This document shows, one piece after another, positions 9,050 to 17,356 of a DNA stretch of 64,000 bases (position 1 is its first letter; the number at the start of each line of letters is the position of its first letter). The notes beneath the pieces are model-generated. The model searched no databases. It saw only the letters and a list, made by a program, of their open reading frames with translations, and had not been told where the DNA came from. This DNA comes from Sphingomonas panacisoli (lineage in GTDB: Bacteria > Pseudomonadota > Alphaproteobacteria > Sphingomonadales > Sphingomonadaceae), in contig NZ_CP042306.1 in assembly GCF_007859635.1 (NCBI RefSeq), forward strand, positions 930,001-994,000, given 5' to 3'. The translations under genes were made by a program, and so were the position numbers.

Positions 9050-9653
9050 CCGCGTCATCGCTCAGCCTGCCGCCTTGCCGGTCGGCCCGATCGGCCGGCA
9101 CGGGCTTGGACAATGGGGCATCGGCGCGTTGATCGCGAGCGAAGCGGCTTTGTTCTCCTATCTGCTGTTCGCTTACTATTACACCGCCGCCAGCGCCCAG
9201 CCCGGCTGGCTGCTTGAGGCGCGGCCGGCGATGTGGCCGGCGCTGCCCAATACGGTTCTGCTGCTCGCTTCGAGTTTCGTCGCCTGGTTTGGCGAGAAAG
9301 GCGTCGAGAAGGGCAATCGCGCGCAGGCTCTAGCGGGGCTCGGCGGCGCCTTTGTCATGGGCGCGGTGTTCGCCACGGTACAAATGAAGGAATGGGCCGA
9401 TAAGCCGTACCGACCCGATACGTCGAGCTATGCCTCGCTTTATTTCACCACGACCGGGCTGCACATGGCGCACGTGGTTGCCGGGCTGATCATCCTTGCG
9501 ATAATGGGGCTGTGGGTGGCACTCGACTATTTCTCGCCGCGCCGCCGGATCGTCGTCTCGGCGGGCATTCTCTACTGGCATTTCGTCGATATCGTCTGGC
9601 TGTTCGTGTTTACGACCTATTATCTGACCCCGTGGCTGGGGTTCGGTCGATGA
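9042..9653 (+). CDS. ctaE: cytochrome c oxidase subunit III
   Basis: 203 residues with about five membrane helices. The family features are visible: the early helix LIASEAALFSYLLFAYYY, the DTSSYASLYFTTTGLHMAHV segment with its conserved His, and the closing FVDIVWLFVFTTYYL. It binds and stabilizes subunit I. It starts at the ATG at 9042, eight bases before the subunit I stop; a longer in-frame extension to 8844 lies wholly inside subunit I and is rejected. Its end overlaps the next start by ATGA. Confidence 0.93.
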   Translation: MADRVIAQPAALPVGPIGRHGLGQWGIGALIASEAALFSYLLFAYYYTAASAQPGWLLEARPAMWPALPNTVLLLASSFVAWFGEKGVEKGNRAQALAGLGGAFVMGAVFATVQMKEWADKPYRPDTSSYASLYFTTTGLHMAHVVAGLIILAIMGLWVALDYFSPRRRIVVSAGILYWHFVDIVWLFVFTTYYLTPWLGFGR

Positions 9654-10081
9654 GTCGCGAAACTCATCCCGCGCCCCATCGCGACAAATTGTCGCCGCTT
9701 GTCGCATCGCTGTTGCTTTATACCGGTCCATTGGCGTGGCCCGCACAGATCTGCATTGGTACGGCAATGACGAGTTGGCCGTGCTTTCCCAGCGCGATCC
9801 GCCGGACGGCACCGCTCGCGGGATACGACTGGGCGCGGACTGGTGCAGTGATCTTGCTCGCGGTATGCGCTGTGCTGGCGGCCATCGCGGGAGCAACGGC
9901 CTGGCGCCACTTTCGGCGCGTGCGCGATGAGGCGTCGGGTGGGCACGACGCATTGGCCGAGATCGGGCATGGCCGCACGCGCTTCGTCGCGTTGTGGGGC
10001 GCGTATCTCGGGGCGGGGTTCGCATTGGCGACGCTGGTTACCTTGGCGGGTTTCCTGCTGGTGCCGCAATGTCTCGGCTGA
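9650..10081 (+). CDS. membrane protein of the oxidase operon, function unknown
   Basis: 143 residues with three hydrophobic segments (LVASLLLYTGPLAWPAQICI, GAVILLAVCAVLAAIAGAT, YLGAGFALATLVTLAGFLL). No catalytic or heme motif is visible. It is translationally coupled at both ends (ATGA with subunit III, 13-bp overlap with the cytochrome gene), so it is likely an accessory or assembly part of this oxidase. Proteins of this shape occur at the same place in other caa3 clusters, but I cannot name a family with certainty. Confidence 0.8.
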   Translation: MSRETHPAPHRDKLSPLVASLLLYTGPLAWPAQICIGTAMTSWPCFPSAIRRTAPLAGYDWARTGAVILLAVCAVLAAIAGATAWRHFRRVRDEASGGHDALAEIGHGRTRFVALWGAYLGAGFALATLVTLAGFLLVPQCLG

Positions 10082-10401
10082 TCCTGGTGCCGATGCTGAT
10101 GCTGACGGCATGCGCGCCGGCGGGGCGCGACGACACCCGCGTTTTGATCGCATCGCAATGCGCAGCCTGTCACATCGTCACCGGCGTCCCCACGGCGCGC
10201 GGCCGGGTCGGCCCTTCGCTCGTCGGCATCGGGCGACGCCGGTACATCGCCGGGACTCTGCCGAACACCCCTGCCAATCTGCGCCGGTTTCTCGAACATC
10301 CCCAGTCGGTCCAGCCGCGCGGCGCGATGCCGGAGCTTGGCCTGACGCCGCAACAGGCGAACGCGATCGCGGCTTATTTGGAGACCGCCGGAGGTTCCTG
10401 A
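10069..10401 (+). CDS. lipoprotein c-type cytochrome
   Basis: 110 residues. A lipoprotein signal (lipobox LTAC) is followed by a single class I cytochrome c domain: heme site CAACH, then VGPSLVGIGRR, the family stretch AGTLPNTPANLRRFLEHP, and a Met ligand in GAMPELG. It should carry electrons on the periplasmic face to the heme domain of subunit II. The ATG at 10069 lies within the end of the upstream gene. Its last 28 bases overlap the 3' end of the convergent cytochrome gene. It is a paralogue of the cytochrome at 10937-11332, sharing the PNTPANL block. Confidence 0.9.
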   Translation: MSRLILVPMLMLTACAPAGRDDTRVLIASQCAACHIVTGVPTARGRVGPSLVGIGRRRYIAGTLPNTPANLRRFLEHPQSVQPRGAMPELGLTPQQANAIAAYLETAGGS

Positions 10402-10940
10402 GGCGACCGCGCGCGTTGCCGCCACCGAGTGAACTGATCGGGCGTCATGACGCCCATCGCCTCGACGAACGCGACGACCTGGGCGACTTGCTCATCCGAC
10501 TGAACTTCGCCCCAAGCCGGCATGCCCGTCATCTTCACGCCGTCATGCACCAAGGTGTAGAGCTCCGCATGCGTCCACCGCTTCGGCGCGTCGAGCAGAT
10601 AGGGCGGCGTCGGCAGCATCGCGCGTGCCCAATCCGCGCGGGGCGTACCCGGACCGCCGTGGCACGACAGGCACCTGGTCTCGTACAGCCGCGCGCCCGA
10701 GAGCAACGTCGCGTCGTCGCGTGCCAGCCGCGGCACCGGGCCGGTTGACCGGCGACGCACCGAATTGGTCATCGTGACGTGCACACCCCAAGCGAACAAC
10801 TTCGAATGCGGCTGCGTGGCGCTGGTGTTAAACGTGATGCCGGTGATGACGAGAAGGAAATAGATCGCGCCCGCCACCGCGACTGTGGCAACGCCGAGTA
10901 GCCATCCTGGTCCCAGCTGCTTCAGCGTCGCCCTTATCAT
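10374..10940 (-). CDS. membrane-anchored c-type cytochrome
   Basis: 188 residues: an N-terminal membrane anchor (GPGWLLGVATVAVAGAIYFLLVITG), a linker, and a cytochrome c domain with heme site CLSCH and Met in MTGMPAWGE. The start ATG at 10940 overlaps the stop of the upstream cytochrome gene (ATGA), so it is the last gene of the leftward operon 13071-10374. An upstream in-frame extension lies inside that neighbour and is rejected. Probably a second electron carrier or a dehydrogenase partner for this respiratory block. Confidence 0.9.
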   Translation of the reverse strand: MIRATLKQLGPGWLLGVATVAVAGAIYFLLVITGITFNTSATQPHSKLFAWGVHVTMTNSVRRRSTGPVPRLARDDATLLSGARLYETRCLSCHGGPGTPRADWARAMLPTPPYLLDAPKRWTHAELYTLVHDGVKMTGMPAWGEVQSDEQVAQVVAFVEAMGVMTPDQFTRWRQRARSPQEPPAVSK

Positions 10941-11332
10941 TGCAACGTGCCGAGATAGGCGGCGACATCGCGAAGTTGCGCGTCGCTCAGATGCTGGCCG
11001 GGCATCACGCTTCCCTTCACCACGGCATCGGGCGAGCGGAGGAAAAGGATGAGGTTGGCGGGAGTGTTGGGGATCGCGCCCGCGATCATTCGCTGACGCG
11101 CAAATCCGCTGAGCGGCGGCCCGACCTTGCCGTCGGCTTCTTCGATACCAGGAATGACATGACAGGAACCGCACGCCTGTTGCGTGATCAGGACGGCCCC
11201 CCGCGCAGCGGCATCCCGCGTCGCGGTTCGGGGCTCGCCATGGCAGGCAGTGAGCGAAGCCGAGACGATGGCGGTCGTTAGCAGCCTCGTCGTGCCCGCG
11301 CCGAGAACATATTGATGATAGCGGTCGATCAC
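10937..11332 (-). CDS. lipoprotein c-type cytochrome, paralogue of the 10069 gene
   Basis: 131 residues read from a GTG at 11332. A hydrophobic leader ending in the lipobox LTAC is followed by one cytochrome c domain with heme site CGSCH, VGPPLSGFARQR, AGAIPNTPANLILFL and Met in GSVMPGQ. The shared PNTPANL block and spacing show it arose from the same ancestor as the rightward lipoprotein cytochrome 540 bases away. The start has no strong ribosome site, and translation may begin a few codons later. It is coupled to the downstream anchored cytochrome by ATGA. Confidence 0.87.
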   Translation of the reverse strand: MIDRYHQYVLGAGTTRLLTTAIVSASLTACHGEPRTATRDAAARGAVLITQQACGSCHVIPGIEEADGKVGPPLSGFARQRMIAGAIPNTPANLILFLRSPDAVVKGSVMPGQHLSDAQLRDVAAYLGTLQ

Positions 11333-11347
11333 GATCGAATACGCGAG

Positions 11348-12646
11348 CTACCGGCCGCTTACGCGCCAGACGACATTACCGGCATCGTCCGCAATCAGCA
11401 GCGCGCCGCGACCGTCTATCGCGACGCCGACCGGCCGGCCCTGCGCCTTACCGTCCTTGACGAAGCCGGTGACGACATCGATCGGCTTGCCGGCCGGACG
11501 ACCATTTGCAAACGCTATGTAGACGACCTTGTAGCCATTGAGCTGACCGCGGTTCCAGCTGCCATGTTCGCCGACGAACGCACCACTGCGATATTGCGGC
11601 GGCAACGCAGCGGCGTTCGCGCTGAACGTCATACCAAGCGGGGCGACGTGCGAACTCAGCGCGTAATCGGGTGGGATCGCACGCGCGACAAGATCGGGCC
11701 GCTGTGGTTCGACACGAGGATCTATGTTCTGACCAAAATAGCTGTACGGCCAACCGTAGAACGCGCCGTCCCGCACCGATGTCATATAGTCCGGAACGAG
11801 ATTCGGCCCGAGTTCATCGCGTTCGTTGACGACCGCCCATAATTGATTGCTCGTCGGTTCGAACGACAGCCCGTTCGGGTTGCGCAGCCCGGTCGCGAAG
11901 GCGCGATGCGCGCCGGTCACACGATCCACCTCCCAGATGCGCGCGCGATCCTTTTCGGCCTCCATGCCGTTTTCGGTGATGTTGCTGTTCGATCCGATGC
12001 CGACATAAAGCTTGGTACCGTCGGGGCTGGCGACCAGGCTCTTGGTCCAGTGATGGTCGATCGGGCCACCGGGCAACTCCGTCAGGACGGTCGGTTTGGC
12101 GGTAATCCGGGTCTCGCCGGGCTGATACGGGAAGCGCAAGATCGCGTCGGTGTCCGCGACGTAGAGATCGCCGCCGACCAGCGCGACGCCGAACGGCGCG
12201 TTGAGATGATTGATCAGGACAGTGCGCACCTCCGGTTTGCCGTCGCCGTCCGCGTCGCGCAGCAGCGTGATGCGGCTTTCGCCCTTCACCTTGGAATGAC
12301 CGAACCCCTGTATGAACCCGACGACGATATCCTTCGGCCGGGTGACGGGTTCCTCGGGCGCCTTGGCTTCGACGGCGAGGACGTCTCCATTGGGCAGCGT
12401 ATAGACCGATCGGACATTGTGGAACCCGGTCGCGAAGGCCGATATCTGCAATCCGGCCGCCACGGTCGGTGTCGCGCCGTTTGCCCAGGGCTCTACGCTC
12501 GCCACGTGCATCGGCGGAACGAGATATTGGTTGATGGCGGGCAATTTGGGGTTGGGACCGACCTGGTCGTCGGTGTTACCACCCCCGCTGCTGCAGGCGG
12601 CGAGCAGCAACATCGCCGACGATACGGTGAATGCTCGCGTCTTCAT
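11348..12646 (-). CDS. PQQ-dependent sugar dehydrogenase, sorbosone dehydrogenase-like
   Basis: 432 residues with a lipoprotein signal (LLLAACSSGGG). It is a six-bladed propeller of the soluble glucose/sorbosone dehydrogenase superfamily: LPNGDVLAVEAKAP, the blade motif DHHWTKSLVASPDGTKLYVGIGSNSN, GLRNPNGLSFEP, NERDELGPNLVPDYMTSV, and GEHGSWNR near the end. These enzymes oxidize sugars in the periplasm with PQQ and usually pass electrons to cytochrome c. The two cytochrome genes that follow in the operon fit this. The start ATG at 12646 overlaps the previous stop. The substrate cannot be told from sequence. Confidence 0.88.
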   Translation of the reverse strand: MKTRAFTVSSAMLLLAACSSGGGNTDDQVGPNPKLPAINQYLVPPMHVASVEPWANGATPTVAAGLQISAFATGFHNVRSVYTLPNGDVLAVEAKAPEEPVTRPKDIVVGFIQGFGHSKVKGESRITLLRDADGDGKPEVRTVLINHLNAPFGVALVGGDLYVADTDAILRFPYQPGETRITAKPTVLTELPGGPIDHHWTKSLVASPDGTKLYVGIGSNSNITENGMEAEKDRARIWEVDRVTGAHRAFATGLRNPNGLSFEPTSNQLWAVVNERDELGPNLVPDYMTSVRDGAFYGWPYSYFGQNIDPRVEPQRPDLVARAIPPDYALSSHVAPLGMTFSANAAALPPQYRSGAFVGEHGSWNRGQLNGYKVVYIAFANGRPAGKPIDVVTGFVKDGKAQGRPVGVAIDGRGALLIADDAGNVVWRVSGR

Positions 12647-13071
12647 GCCGCCACTTCCCGGCGCGCGGAATAGCCGAGCCATCCCGTGACCAGCACCAGC
12701 ACCGCCGTAATTGCCGAAAGAATGATCCCGGTCGGAACCACCGATGTCCACGCATCGCGGCTGTGAATGAAGCCGTTAATCATCGCGACGATCAGCACCA
12801 AGATGGTCAGGATGGAGTGAAGCGAGGAACGACGACGCGCGGTATCGCCGACCAGCATAGTATCGACGATGCCGGCGATGGCCGCGACGATCGCCATGAA
12901 GACGCCGCCGGCGATTAGCCACACCGAAAAGTTGGCCCACTGCATGTTTGCGCTGTCGGCGTAGGCCCAGTCGCTGAAAAAGGCGGCGACGAAAAAAGCG
13001 AGCGGGAACGCTGCCAGAATGCCGTGGAGTGGCACAAAGATAGTTGCTGCCAAAGGACGTGGACGGGCCAA
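12643..13071 (-). CDS. DUF2231-like membrane protein
   Basis: 142 residues with four membrane helices: LHGILAAFPLAFFVAAFFSDWAY, FSVWLIAGGVFMAIVAAIAGIVD, SILTILVLIVAMINGFIHSRDAW, and GIILSAITAVLVLVTGWLG. The His at the start of helix 1, the AGGVFMA helix and the closing GWLGYSARREV resemble DUF2231 proteins, which are often found near respiratory and heme genes. It heads the leftward sugar dehydrogenase/cytochrome operon and overlaps the next gene by ATGA. It might bind heme and link the dehydrogenase to quinone, but that is only a guess from position. Confidence 0.82.
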   Translation of the reverse strand: MARPRPLAATIFVPLHGILAAFPLAFFVAAFFSDWAYADSANMQWANFSVWLIAGGVFMAIVAAIAGIVDTMLVGDTARRRSSLHSILTILVLIVAMINGFIHSRDAWTSVVPTGIILSAITAVLVLVTGWLGYSARREVAA

Positions 13072-13382
13072 GCTTATTCTCCCAAGAACTTGGGTTCTAA
13101 ACGCTCCGAATGCTTTTTCAGGTTCTCCGGAAAAGGGGCGGGCAGAAAAATATTTGGAGTCAATGTGCGCGACAGCAGATAGCTCCTGCCATTAGTTCGA
13201 CGGTTTCGCGTCCAAGCGCTGTGGCGATGCAGCAGGCGTACCGCCCATGAAAGGTGCGAGCTTTATCAGGATTACGGAGCGCTGCTTGGATGAAAACTTC
13301 CCGCTTAGAATTTTCAGATTGCTGGCGATCAATCTGCTCCAGTTATATGGCTGAGGCTGGATTTCTGGCATCTCTCGCGCTC

Positions 13383-13407
13383 GGAACTTCAATCGGTGCG
13401 CAACGTT
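13383..13407 (+). promoter_or_regulatory. EcfG-type general stress promoter
   Basis: GGAAC, 16 bases, CGTT: an exact match to the alphaproteobacterial general stress consensus. The -10 element ends 31 bases before the ATG at 13439, leaving a leader with an AGGGA ribosome site. Confidence 0.72.
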
Positions 13408-13438
13408 GCTGACCCGGTTAACAACAGGGAAAAACGCC

Positions 13439-13516
13439 ATGGGCAAAGGCATTCTCTTGTGGCTGCTGGGGGTTCCGATCCCCGTGATCATCCTCCTAGC
13501 GCTGATTTGGCACTGA
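13439..13516 (+). CDS. 25-residue single-helix membrane peptide
   Basis: Reads MGKGILLWLLGVPIPVIILL followed by ALIWH and TGA. It is almost entirely one hydrophobic helix with a Pro-Ile-Pro kink and a Lys at the N-terminal side. Support comes from three independent signs: an exact EcfG promoter 31 bases upstream, AGGGA eleven bases before the ATG, and the next gene's GTG two bases past its stop. It may be a small stress membrane protein, a leader that couples translation of 13519, or both. I do not recognise a named family with certainty. Confidence 0.68.
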   Translation: MGKGILLWLLGVPIPVIILLALIWH

Positions 13517-13518
13517 CC

Positions 13519-14109
13519 GTGGCGCTCGATCCCTACAGCCGCCCCGATGCTAATTTGTATCCGGGCCACTCGCTCGACGGACCGTCGCCTTCGGCGGTGT
13601 CGTTATCATCAATCATCGCCGGCACAGTTGCCGCGATTGCGCTGACGATCACACTCGGACTTATCGGAACGGGGTTTGGTCTGGCCTCAGTCTCGATATG
13701 GCCGGGCGCGGGCGCCAGTCCGAAGTCGTTTACGATCGGTGCCGGGCTTTGGCTGATCGTTACGCAGTGGCTGTCGGCGGCCGTCGGTGGCTATATCGCC
13801 GGACGGCTTCGGACGCGTTGGCATGGCCTTCACACCGACGAAGTGTTCTTCCGCGACACGGCACACGGCTTTGTCACGTGGGCGTTGGCAACGGCCCTCG
13901 TGGCGATGGTGGCGGTTGGCGCTTCGACGCTGGCCAGTCTCGCTCCCGTGCCACCGGCCGACGTTAAAGTGACTGCGGACGACCTTGAAGCGGCGCGTAA
14001 GGCGGCCGCAGCTTTCGCCACGTTTACTGGCATCTCACTGGTTGTCGGTGCGTTCATCGGATCGGTGGGCGGTGCGCTCGGCGGACGGCTTCGCGATTTG
14101 CACCCCTAA
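13519..14109 (+). CDS. stress-associated membrane protein, function unknown
   Basis: About 196 residues from a GTG at 13519, two bases after the stop of the 25-residue peptide. It has a short hydrophilic lead (LDPYSRPDANLYPGHS) and four membrane helices: SSIIAGTVAAIALTITLGLIGTG, FTIGAGLWLIVTQWLSAAVGGYIAGRLR, FVTWALATALVAMVAVGASTLA, and a final Gly-rich helix before GGRLRD. The repeated GGYIAGRLRTRW / GGALGGRLRD pattern resembles glycine-zipper membrane proteins common in sphingomonads. An upstream extension to 13396 would overlap the small peptide in another frame and is rejected. Expression is likely under general stress control. Confidence 0.8.
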   Translation: MALDPYSRPDANLYPGHSLDGPSPSAVSLSSIIAGTVAAIALTITLGLIGTGFGLASVSIWPGAGASPKSFTIGAGLWLIVTQWLSAAVGGYIAGRLRTRWHGLHTDEVFFRDTAHGFVTWALATALVAMVAVGASTLASLAPVPPADVKVTADDLEAARKAAAAFATFTGISLVVGAFIGSVGGALGGRLRDLHP

Positions 14110-14127
14110 GGACGCCGAATAGGTAAC

Positions 14128-14166
14128 GGGTGGCTGTGTGCGGCTGATGACGTTCGCCAGCCACCC
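14128..14166 (+). terminator. stem-loop, likely terminator
   Basis: GGGTGGCTG at 14128-14136 pairs perfectly with CAGCCACCC at 14158-14166 across a 21-base loop, 18 bases after the stop of the membrane protein. The downstream tract is only weakly T-rich. Confidence 0.5.
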
Positions 14167-14208
14167 AAGCATCATCTTTCACCGCTTTCGCGCTCCACGC
14201 CCTTTCTG

Positions 14209-15405
14209 ATGGCATTCGATCGAGCGCAACGACGGGAGCTGTTGGACAGGCGCCGAGCCCTGAAGATGGCTCGCTCCGTCCATGCCTATGTGCGGGGCAA
14301 CACTAAGCAATTCTACGCGTGGCTCGACGAATCGATCATCGCGAAAGCCATTCCAGACGGCCCGTCGATCTGGATCTGTGGAGACTGCCATCTGGGCAAT
14401 CTTGGCCCGCTGGCTGACGCTGATCATCATGTCGACGTGCAGATTCGTGACCTGGATCAGACCGTCATCGGCAATCCCGCGTTGGATCTGATCCGCCTCG
14501 GGCTATCACTGGAAACCGCCGCCCGAAGTTCAGATTTGCCAGGGGTCACAACCGCTCGCATGGTCGAGGCGATGATCGACGGATATCAGCGCGCGCTCTC
14601 CCCGAAGACGATCAACGACCCGCTCGAGCCCGAGGTCGTGAAATCCGTTCGTCGAACGGCGGTCGGCCGCCGCTGGAAGCACCTCGCGCGCGAGCGGATC
14701 GGCACCGACAATGATCCCCGCATTCCAATCGGCAAGCGCTTCTGGGCGCTTACCGCTAAGGAGCGCGGCTGCATCGACCAACTGTTCGATGAACCGACGG
14801 TACGCGATCAAGCGCTGGTGCTCGCGGGACTTGGCGCTAAGGGGCGTCTTCGCGTGGTTGACGCAGCCTATTGGCGCAAGGGTTGCAGTTCGTTGGGGCG
14901 ATTGCGCTACGCGGTCCTGCTCGGCGTCGCCAAAAACAAGTCTTCACCAGAATATCTCGCCCTGGTCGATATCAAGGAAGCGGTTGCTTCGGTGGCGCCA
15001 GCCGATCCGGCCGCCCACATGCCGCGCGACGCTGCCGAGCGCGTCATAGCAGGCGCGAGGGCGCTTTCGCCCAATCTGGGCGACCGCATGATCGCGGCGA
15101 GTCTGTTCGGCAAGCCTGTCGTGCTTCGCGAGCTCGCGCCGCAAGACCTGAAAATCGAGGTCGATCAATTTTCGCGCAGCGAGGCCGTCGCTGCCGCCGG
15201 CTATCTGGCGTTCGTCGTTGGTGTCGCTCACGCCCGCCAGTTGACCGACGATGAGCGGCTTGGGTGGAGCAAGAAACTCGCTCAGCGAAAGGAAAGAAAT
15301 CTCGACGCGCCTTCTTGGCTATGGCGGAGCATTGTCGACTTGGCGGCCGCCCACGAGCGCGGCTACCTCGAACATTGCCGCCAGTTTGCGATGGTGGCGC
15401 GCTAA
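14209..15405 (+). CDS. DUF2252 family protein
   Basis: 398 residues, typical length for DUF2252. The family core is present: a Phe/Tyr-rich start (VHAYVRGNTKQFYAWL), WICGDCHLGNLG at residues 55-66 and IRDLDQTVIGNPALDLIRL about 15 residues later. These resemble the catalytic (H/D-x-x-x-x-N) and metal-binding Asp loops of aminoglycoside-phosphotransferase-like kinases, so a small-molecule kinase activity is plausible but unproven. VLRELAPQDLKIEVDQ matches the conserved late motif. It stands alone between a terminator-like stem and a convergent gene. The ATG has no strong ribosome site. Confidence 0.88.
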   Translation: MAFDRAQRRELLDRRRALKMARSVHAYVRGNTKQFYAWLDESIIAKAIPDGPSIWICGDCHLGNLGPLADADHHVDVQIRDLDQTVIGNPALDLIRLGLSLETAARSSDLPGVTTARMVEAMIDGYQRALSPKTINDPLEPEVVKSVRRTAVGRRWKHLARERIGTDNDPRIPIGKRFWALTAKERGCIDQLFDEPTVRDQALVLAGLGAKGRLRVVDAAYWRKGCSSLGRLRYAVLLGVAKNKSSPEYLALVDIKEAVASVAPADPAAHMPRDAAERVIAGARALSPNLGDRMIAASLFGKPVVLRELAPQDLKIEVDQFSRSEAVAAAGYLAFVVGVAHARQLTDDERLGWSKKLAQRKERNLDAPSWLWRSIVDLAAAHERGYLEHCRQFAMVAR

Positions 15406-15449
15406 GTCCGGGCAGGCAGAAAGGCCGGCCAAGGATCGCTTTGGAGGGC

Positions 15450-15650
15450 CTAATCGACGGTCACTTTGCTTTCGGCGCCCTCCCATTTCCCGGCGAGGCC
15501 GGGGACTTCCTCAAGTTGCCGGACTTCGTCGAACCTGCCGCGCTCCGCGCGATAGCGAACGATCTCGAAGCCGTGTCCCTTGAGCAAATCTATGCTGTCC
15601 AGCTGCTCGGCAGTCGCCTTATTCAAATCCAGCATCTCAGTTGCTCTCAC
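15450..15650 (-). CDS. small helix-hairpin-helix protein (ComEA-like fold)
   Basis: 66 residues from a GTG at 15650, or 61 from the ATG at 15635, which is better placed relative to a GAGAG element. The core LDLNKATAEQLDSIDLLKGH, then IVRYRAERGRFDEVRQLEEV and PGLAG, follows the ComEA-type helix-hairpin-helix pattern (LNKATxxELxxLPGIG) in which two hairpins hold DNA or RNA backbone. The first hairpin is altered (SIDLLKGHGFEIV). It lacks a signal peptide, so it is probably a cytoplasmic nucleic-acid-binding or scaffold protein rather than a DNA-uptake component. Confidence 0.75.
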   Translation of the reverse strand: MRATEMLDLNKATAEQLDSIDLLKGHGFEIVRYRAERGRFDEVRQLEEVPGLAGKWEGAESKVTVD

Positions 15651-15688
15651 GTTGCTACCGACGGGCTTGATGGGTATATTTCACGAGC

Positions 15689-16219
15689 TTACCCGCGCCA
15701 TTCGTCCATGGCACGGTCATACTCTTGGCGACGTTTTTCCACCTCGCGTTGCAGCCTCGCGATTTCTTTATCGCGCCTAGCCACTAGTTCATGTCGCTCG
15801 CGCCGTAAGGCTTCTTCGCGATCGCGTAACGCCTCGCTTGCCCTATCATATTCGCCCTCGGCGCGTGCGAGGGATTGCTGTGCAGCATCGAGCTTTCGCC
15901 GAGACGGCTTCGGGTCTAACTTGGGTGGCTTAGAGGCGGGTGCCGCGCCGGGTGGCTCCGGCCTGGCCTTAGATTTCGGCCTGTGCGGCAGGGCGGCCAA
16001 GTGTTGCGCGGTGGAACCGCGCGCGCGTTTAATTACTACCCCCGGGCTGGCCAACGGCTCCTTCGTCAGCTTGGGGTCGGTAACGACAGAGGCCATGCCG
16101 TGCGCGAAGAGGTTGGCGCTGCTCCCCCAGGCCTTTAGCGCTGCCTTCCGGCTCGGCGCCGCGACATAGGCGTCGTGAAAGCCGATCGGCGTGCAAAAGA
16201 CCTTGAGCGAGCGCCCCAC
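15689..16219 (-). CDS. coiled-coil protein of the kind annotated TolA-like in sphingomonads
   Basis: 176 residues. Residues 1-45 are compact (LKVFCTPIGFHDAYVAAPSRKAALKAWG). A Pro/Lys/Ala linker follows, then from about residue 105 a long charged coiled coil (DAAQQSLARAEGEYDRASEA and beyond). There is no membrane anchor, so the TolA label rests on composition only. The N-terminal block (AYVAAPSRKAALKAWGSSANLFAHGMASVVTDPKL) is characteristic of a sphingomonad family of unknown role. It ends nine bases after the SDR gene in the same direction, so it is probably cotranscribed behind it. Confidence 0.8.
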   Translation of the reverse strand: MGRSLKVFCTPIGFHDAYVAAPSRKAALKAWGSSANLFAHGMASVVTDPKLTKEPLASPGVVIKRARGSTAQHLAALPHRPKSKARPEPPGAAPASKPPKLDPKPSRRKLDAAQQSLARAEGEYDRASEALRDREEALRRERHELVARRDKEIARLQREVEKRRQEYDRAMDEWRG

Positions 16220-16227
16220 GCGAGCGG

Positions 16228-17118
16228 CTAGATCACGCCGGTCCCGCCGTTCGCGCCGATGACGCTGCCGGTGGTGAAGCTATTCTTTTCCTCCGCCAGC
16301 GTCACGTAGAGCCCGCCCAGTTCGACCGGCTGACCGGCGCGGCCAATCGGCGTATCCTGGCCGAACTTCGCGACCTTCCCCGGCAGCTGGCCGCCGGAAA
16401 TCTGCAGGGGCGTCCATACCGGTCCCGGCGCGACCGCGTTGACGCGGATGCCCTTGCTTGCGAGTTGCTTGGCCAGCCCCTTGGTGAAGACCTCGATCGC
16501 GCCCTTGGTCGTCGCATAGTCGAGCAATTCCTCGACCGGGTTGAACGAGTTGACGCTGGCGGTGTTGATGATCGTCGATCCCGGCTTCATCACCGCTGCG
16601 GCGGCCTTCGACAGCCAGAACATTGCGTAGACGTTGGTCTTCATCGTTCGGTCGAACTGCTCGTCGCTGATGTCGGCTATCGACATCTGAGCCTGCTGAT
16701 AGCCGGCATTGTTGACCAGGATGTCGAGCCCGCCGAGTTCTTCCACTGCGCGCTGGACCAAGGAGCGAGTGAACGCTTCGTCGGTCAAATCGCCCGGCAG
16801 CTGCACCAGGGTCGCGCCGTCCTTTTCGAACACGGCCTTGAGATCGTCGGCATCTGCCTGTTCGCGTGGGTGATAGTTGATCGCGACTTGCGCCCCTTCG
16901 CGGGCAAAGGCGATTGCAGCGGCGCGCCCGATCCCTGAATCGCCGCCGGTCACCAAGGCCTTGCGACCGGTCAGCCGGCCGGTGCCGACATAGCTGTCCT
17001 CGCCGCTGTCGGGCACAGGATCCATGTTGCGCTGGAGACCAGGCCATCCCTGGGGCTGCTCAGCAAAGCCGTCGTTATGGAACTTGTTCTGCGGGTCGAT
17101 CAGCAGTGCTTCGCTCAT
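16228..17118 (-). CDS. SDR-family oxidoreductase, YghA-like
   Basis: 296 residues. A 45-residue lead (PQNKFHNDGFAEQPQGWPGL) precedes a classical Rossmann short-chain dehydrogenase: cofactor loop TGGDSGIGRA, NNAGYQ, catalytic Ser in INTASVNSF and the YATTK pair, then PGPVWTP. The extended N-terminus and the order match the E. coli YghA/YhxC group, which is often stress-induced. The start is the ATG at 17118, with AAGGAG eight bases before; the frame could extend further upstream but without a ribosome site. Substrate unknown; NADP preference is likely but not proven. Confidence 0.93.
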   Translation of the reverse strand: MSEALLIDPQNKFHNDGFAEQPQGWPGLQRNMDPVPDSGEDSYVGTGRLTGRKALVTGGDSGIGRAAAIAFAREGAQVAINYHPREQADADDLKAVFEKDGATLVQLPGDLTDEAFTRSLVQRAVEELGGLDILVNNAGYQQAQMSIADISDEQFDRTMKTNVYAMFWLSKAAAAVMKPGSTIINTASVNSFNPVEELLDYATTKGAIEVFTKGLAKQLASKGIRVNAVAPGPVWTPLQISGGQLPGKVAKFGQDTPIGRAGQPVELGGLYVTLAEEKNSFTTGSVIGANGGTGVI

Positions 17119-17356
17119 TGTACAACTCCTTCGCCTCGCCAACCGCTTAGGCGTTGTTTTGTTCATCCTGCGCGCAAGGGAATGTGCGCCGACGACGTCC
17201 GCCCCGAGGATGGCAAGAACGAATTGTGAATGATCGGCGTCGCGGTCGATTGGGCTGCCGTCATTCGGAGCGCGGCGTGGACAATGGGAATCGCTGGTGA
17301 ACGCGCATAAGAAGCTGCATCAGCGATCGGACGTCACAACGGGGCGGGATCAGTCG

